Shown here one piece after another: positions 62,186-64,000 of a stretch of 64,000 bases of DNA. The DNA lies in NCBI RefSeq assembly GCF_008065135.1, contig NZ_CP042914.1:6181404-6245403 (forward strand), given 5' to 3'. Under the pieces are notes generated by a model. That model had not been told where the DNA came from. It saw only the letters and a program-made list of their open reading frames with translations, and searched no databases. The stretch's first letter is position 1; each line of letters starts with the position of its first letter. The position numbers and the translations under genes were made by a program. This DNA comes from Roseimaritima ulvae (GTDB lineage: Bacteria > Planctomycetota > Planctomycetia > Pirellulales > Pirellulaceae).

Positions 62186-63055
62186 CAAAGTCCCCAAAAA
62201 GCGTTCCTGCCATACGCCGCCCTCGCGAGACGAAGGAAAACCATGGCATTGGCTTACGTTGCGACAGATAGCGGTACCAGAAAGTGCCGATCGCACGCAA
62301 CCGAAAAAGACACAGCTCTTTCAGTTCATTGGCTTCCCTGACTCGTTACCGACCGTCACTATGGTGAATCGTCTCACCTTTCCAACGCAACCATATGAAT
62401 ATACCTCACAATCACTGCAAATTACGCACCAAACAGGAAACAAAACGCCGTATCTCCGGCCAACCAAGCCCCACTCGCCTCAAACGCCTCCCCTTTTGCT
62501 AGCAGCCGCTGAGCCCCGAACTTACCTCGACCACCACCCGAATTTACGCCGACCACCACCCCACGCGTCCACCAGCCACCCCACAAGGTCCGCAAGCCGA
62601 CACCGGCGAAATGCAAAAAACCTTCGAAATTTTGCGAGCCTCACAACGAGCATCCCCTCAGCAAAAACGGACCAAACCACACCAAAGAGGGGCAGCCCGC
62701 AACGAGCGCCACAGCCCCCTTCAGGGCACTTTAGGGACCGTTCCACCCCATCAGTGAGCGAGCGCACAATTTTGTTTGCATTCGGGATTTTAATTCACGC
62801 TTGGCAAGTACAATGCCGAGCACCACGCGTTTTATTATGAGACGCATGGAATGGAACTGAGACAACACCGAAGCTCCCGATTGGCGATTGACTCTTTTCC
62901 CTGCGGGACTAGCATATCCCTCGTCAGGAGATCACGAGGGGACCCAGCATAGCTAAGCAGAGTTATGCAGCCTCCCCAGAGCGGAAGCAATCGGTTCAGC
63001 GCACGGAGTCGCGTTTTCGTCCTGGCTCCTTTTTGCATCTATGTGAGAGCTGATT
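62186..63055. other. 870-base region without a supported gene
   Basis: Base composition is lower in GC than the surrounding genes. Several open frames exist on both strands (the longest, 62259-62840 plus, is Pro/Thr/His/Arg-rich with no domain), but none has a start context or a family I recognise. The segment just before 63056 holds GAGAG (63045-63049), a probable ribosome-binding site for the exosortase. Confidence 0.5.
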
Positions 63056-64000
63056 TTGGCAAACCGCAGTACAAAGAGACGACGGCGAAAACCTCCCACC
63101 CACCCGCAGGCCGCCCGTGCTCAAGAACCCCGTGCTTCGAAGACTCCCAGCCGGGAAAGTCGCCACCAGACCTCTCAGCCGGTCGCCGAAGCTCCGCTTT
63201 ACCAGGTCTCCGGCCATGAACTACTGAAGGGGTACTTACCGGCGCTGGCGGCGTTCCTCGGTGTGCTGCTGTTTGCCTACTGGCCCACGCTGTTGTGGCT
63301 GGAAGACTCCTGGCGTAATGAACCCGATTACTCCCATGGCTATTTGGTGCTGCCTCTGGCGGGACTGCTGTGCTGGCAGCGCCGCGAACTATTCCCTGGC
63401 GTCACCGGACGCGTCAACTGGAGTGGCCTGGCACTAATCGCGCTGGCGGTCGTGATGCGGATCGTGGGACGCTTGTCCTACACCGACTTCCTCGACGCTT
63501 GGTCCTTGCTTCCTTTGATCACGGGTACGGTTTTGCTGTTATTCGGCTGGGCAGCCATGAAATGGGCCCTGCCGGCAATTGGTTTCCTGTTCCTGATGAT
63601 CCCCTTGCCTTACCAAGCGGAAAGCTTGCTCAGCTGGAAACTGCAAGGTATCGCGTCTGAATTGAGCACGGTGATGCTGCGGATACTGGGCCAACCGGCC
63701 GTGTCCGAAGGGCATGTGATCTGGATCGATGACCAACGACTGCACGTCGAGGAAGCCTGCTCAGGCATGCGGATCTTTGTCGGGGTTGCCGCGTTAGCCT
63801 ACTTCTGGGCCGCTTCGGTAACCCGCAGCTGGATCGATCGCGTGATCCTGCTGGCGGCAGTTATCCCCTTGGCGGTGATGGTAAACGCCACCAGGATCAC
63901 TGCGGTCGGATTATTGAACCAAATGTTTGACGATACCGTCAGCCGCAATAGAATCCATGACTGGTCGGGGTACATGATGATCCCCTTAGCTTTCTTCATC
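63056..64000 (+). CDS. Exosortase (EpsH/Xrt family), 3' end outside the window
   Basis: The frame is open to the window end: 315 residues from TTG 63056, preceded by GAGAG. There is no in-frame ATG before the conserved part. A basic, Pro/Ser/Gln-rich N-terminal tail (about 1-55, ANRSTKRRRKPPTHPQ) leads into multiple membrane helices starting YLPALAAFLGVLLFAYWPTLLWL. The exosortase catalytic set is present: Cys235 in EEACSGMRI, Arg280 in NATRIT and His301 in HDWSGYMM. NEPDYSHGYLVLPL and LMIPLPY are also characteristic. It would process proteins with VPEP C-terminal signals such as the neighbouring gene's. The subtype cannot be given. Confidence 0.93.
   Translation, partial: MANRSTKRRRRKPPTHPQAARAQEPRASKTPSRESRHQTSQPVAEAPLYQVSGHELLKGYLPALAAFLGVLLFAYWPTLLWLEDSWRNEPDYSHGYLVLPLAGLLCWQRRELFPGVTGRVNWSGLALIALAVVMRIVGRLSYTDFLDAWSLLPLITGTVLLLFGWAAMKWALPAIGFLFLMIPLPYQAESLLSWKLQGIASELSTVMLRILGQPAVSEGHVIWIDDQRLHVEEACSGMRIFVGVAALAYFWAASVTRSWIDRVILLAAVIPLAVMVNATRITAVGLLNQMFDDTVSRNRIHDWSGYMMIPLAFFI

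Noticed and set aside
62259-62840. 193-codon plus-strand frame before the exosortase
   Set aside because: It is Pro/Thr/His/Arg-rich with no domain or ribosome-binding site and overlaps a more plausible minus-strand frame.

Overview
This window looks like a chromosomal segment from a planctomycete of the Pirellulaceae (Rhodopirellula/Roseimaritima type). The evidence is its GC-rich coding style, paired DUF1592/DUF1552 and DUF1549-DUF1553/DUF1501 genes with c-type haem motifs, giant surface proteins whose N-termini carry RRxxRR and EALEDRRLLA motifs, a PEP-CTERM protein beside an exosortase, and intergenic spaces crowded with palindromic repeats. I see no rRNA, tRNA, CRISPR array, prophage or intact insertion sequence.

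Layout. 1-11.2 kb: the 3' part of a very large hypothetical protein, a stand-alone receiver protein, uvrB, a small exported protein, a lipoprotein, and an 80-residue protein directly before a XerC/XerD-type recombinase. 11.5-15.6 kb: a glucosylglycerate block, with a GH13_18 phosphorylase facing the convergent phosphatase and synthase genes. 15.6-19.5 kb: fabI, a fabZ-like gene, a LarA-family protein and a short-chain dehydrogenase. 19.5-34 kb: two planctomycete cytochrome/DUF gene sets, an orphan TolC-type lipoprotein and a PQQ-type propeller protein. 34-36 kb: sixA and a membrane-anchored metallophosphoesterase. 36-43.6 kb: a phosphate regulon on the minus strand in transcription order phoR, pstS, pstC, pstA, pstB, phoU, phoB. 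44-48 kb: an unusual adenylate kinase and two paralogous membrane-anchored FHA-like proteins. 48-60.6 kb: two giant surface proteins of 2,347 and about 1,570 residues. 61-64 kb: a PEP-CTERM protein, a probable frameshifted small membrane gene, and the start of an exosortase that uses TTG and runs off the window.

How the genes work together. The Pho block holds the whole sensing, uptake and regulation set. The glucosylglycerate block could both make and break down the solute. The exosortase is the likely sorting enzyme for PEP-CTERM proteins such as the one next to it. The c-type haem DUF proteins travel with their Tat-exported partners, but their substrates are unknown.

The most unusual content lies between genes. 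A 6 x 220 bp tandem array (29.3-30.6 kb) has a clear 440 bp higher-order alternation and separates a DUF1553 gene from its usual DUF1501 partner. Its unit has inverted termini, and diverged inverted copies occur at 23.4-23.8 kb. At least seven families of short hairpin or inverted repeats recur across the window, often nested. A roughly 1.0 kb, >99% identical tract in the 5' ends of the two giant genes is flanked on both sides by much more diverged homologous or unrelated sequence, which suggests gene conversion.
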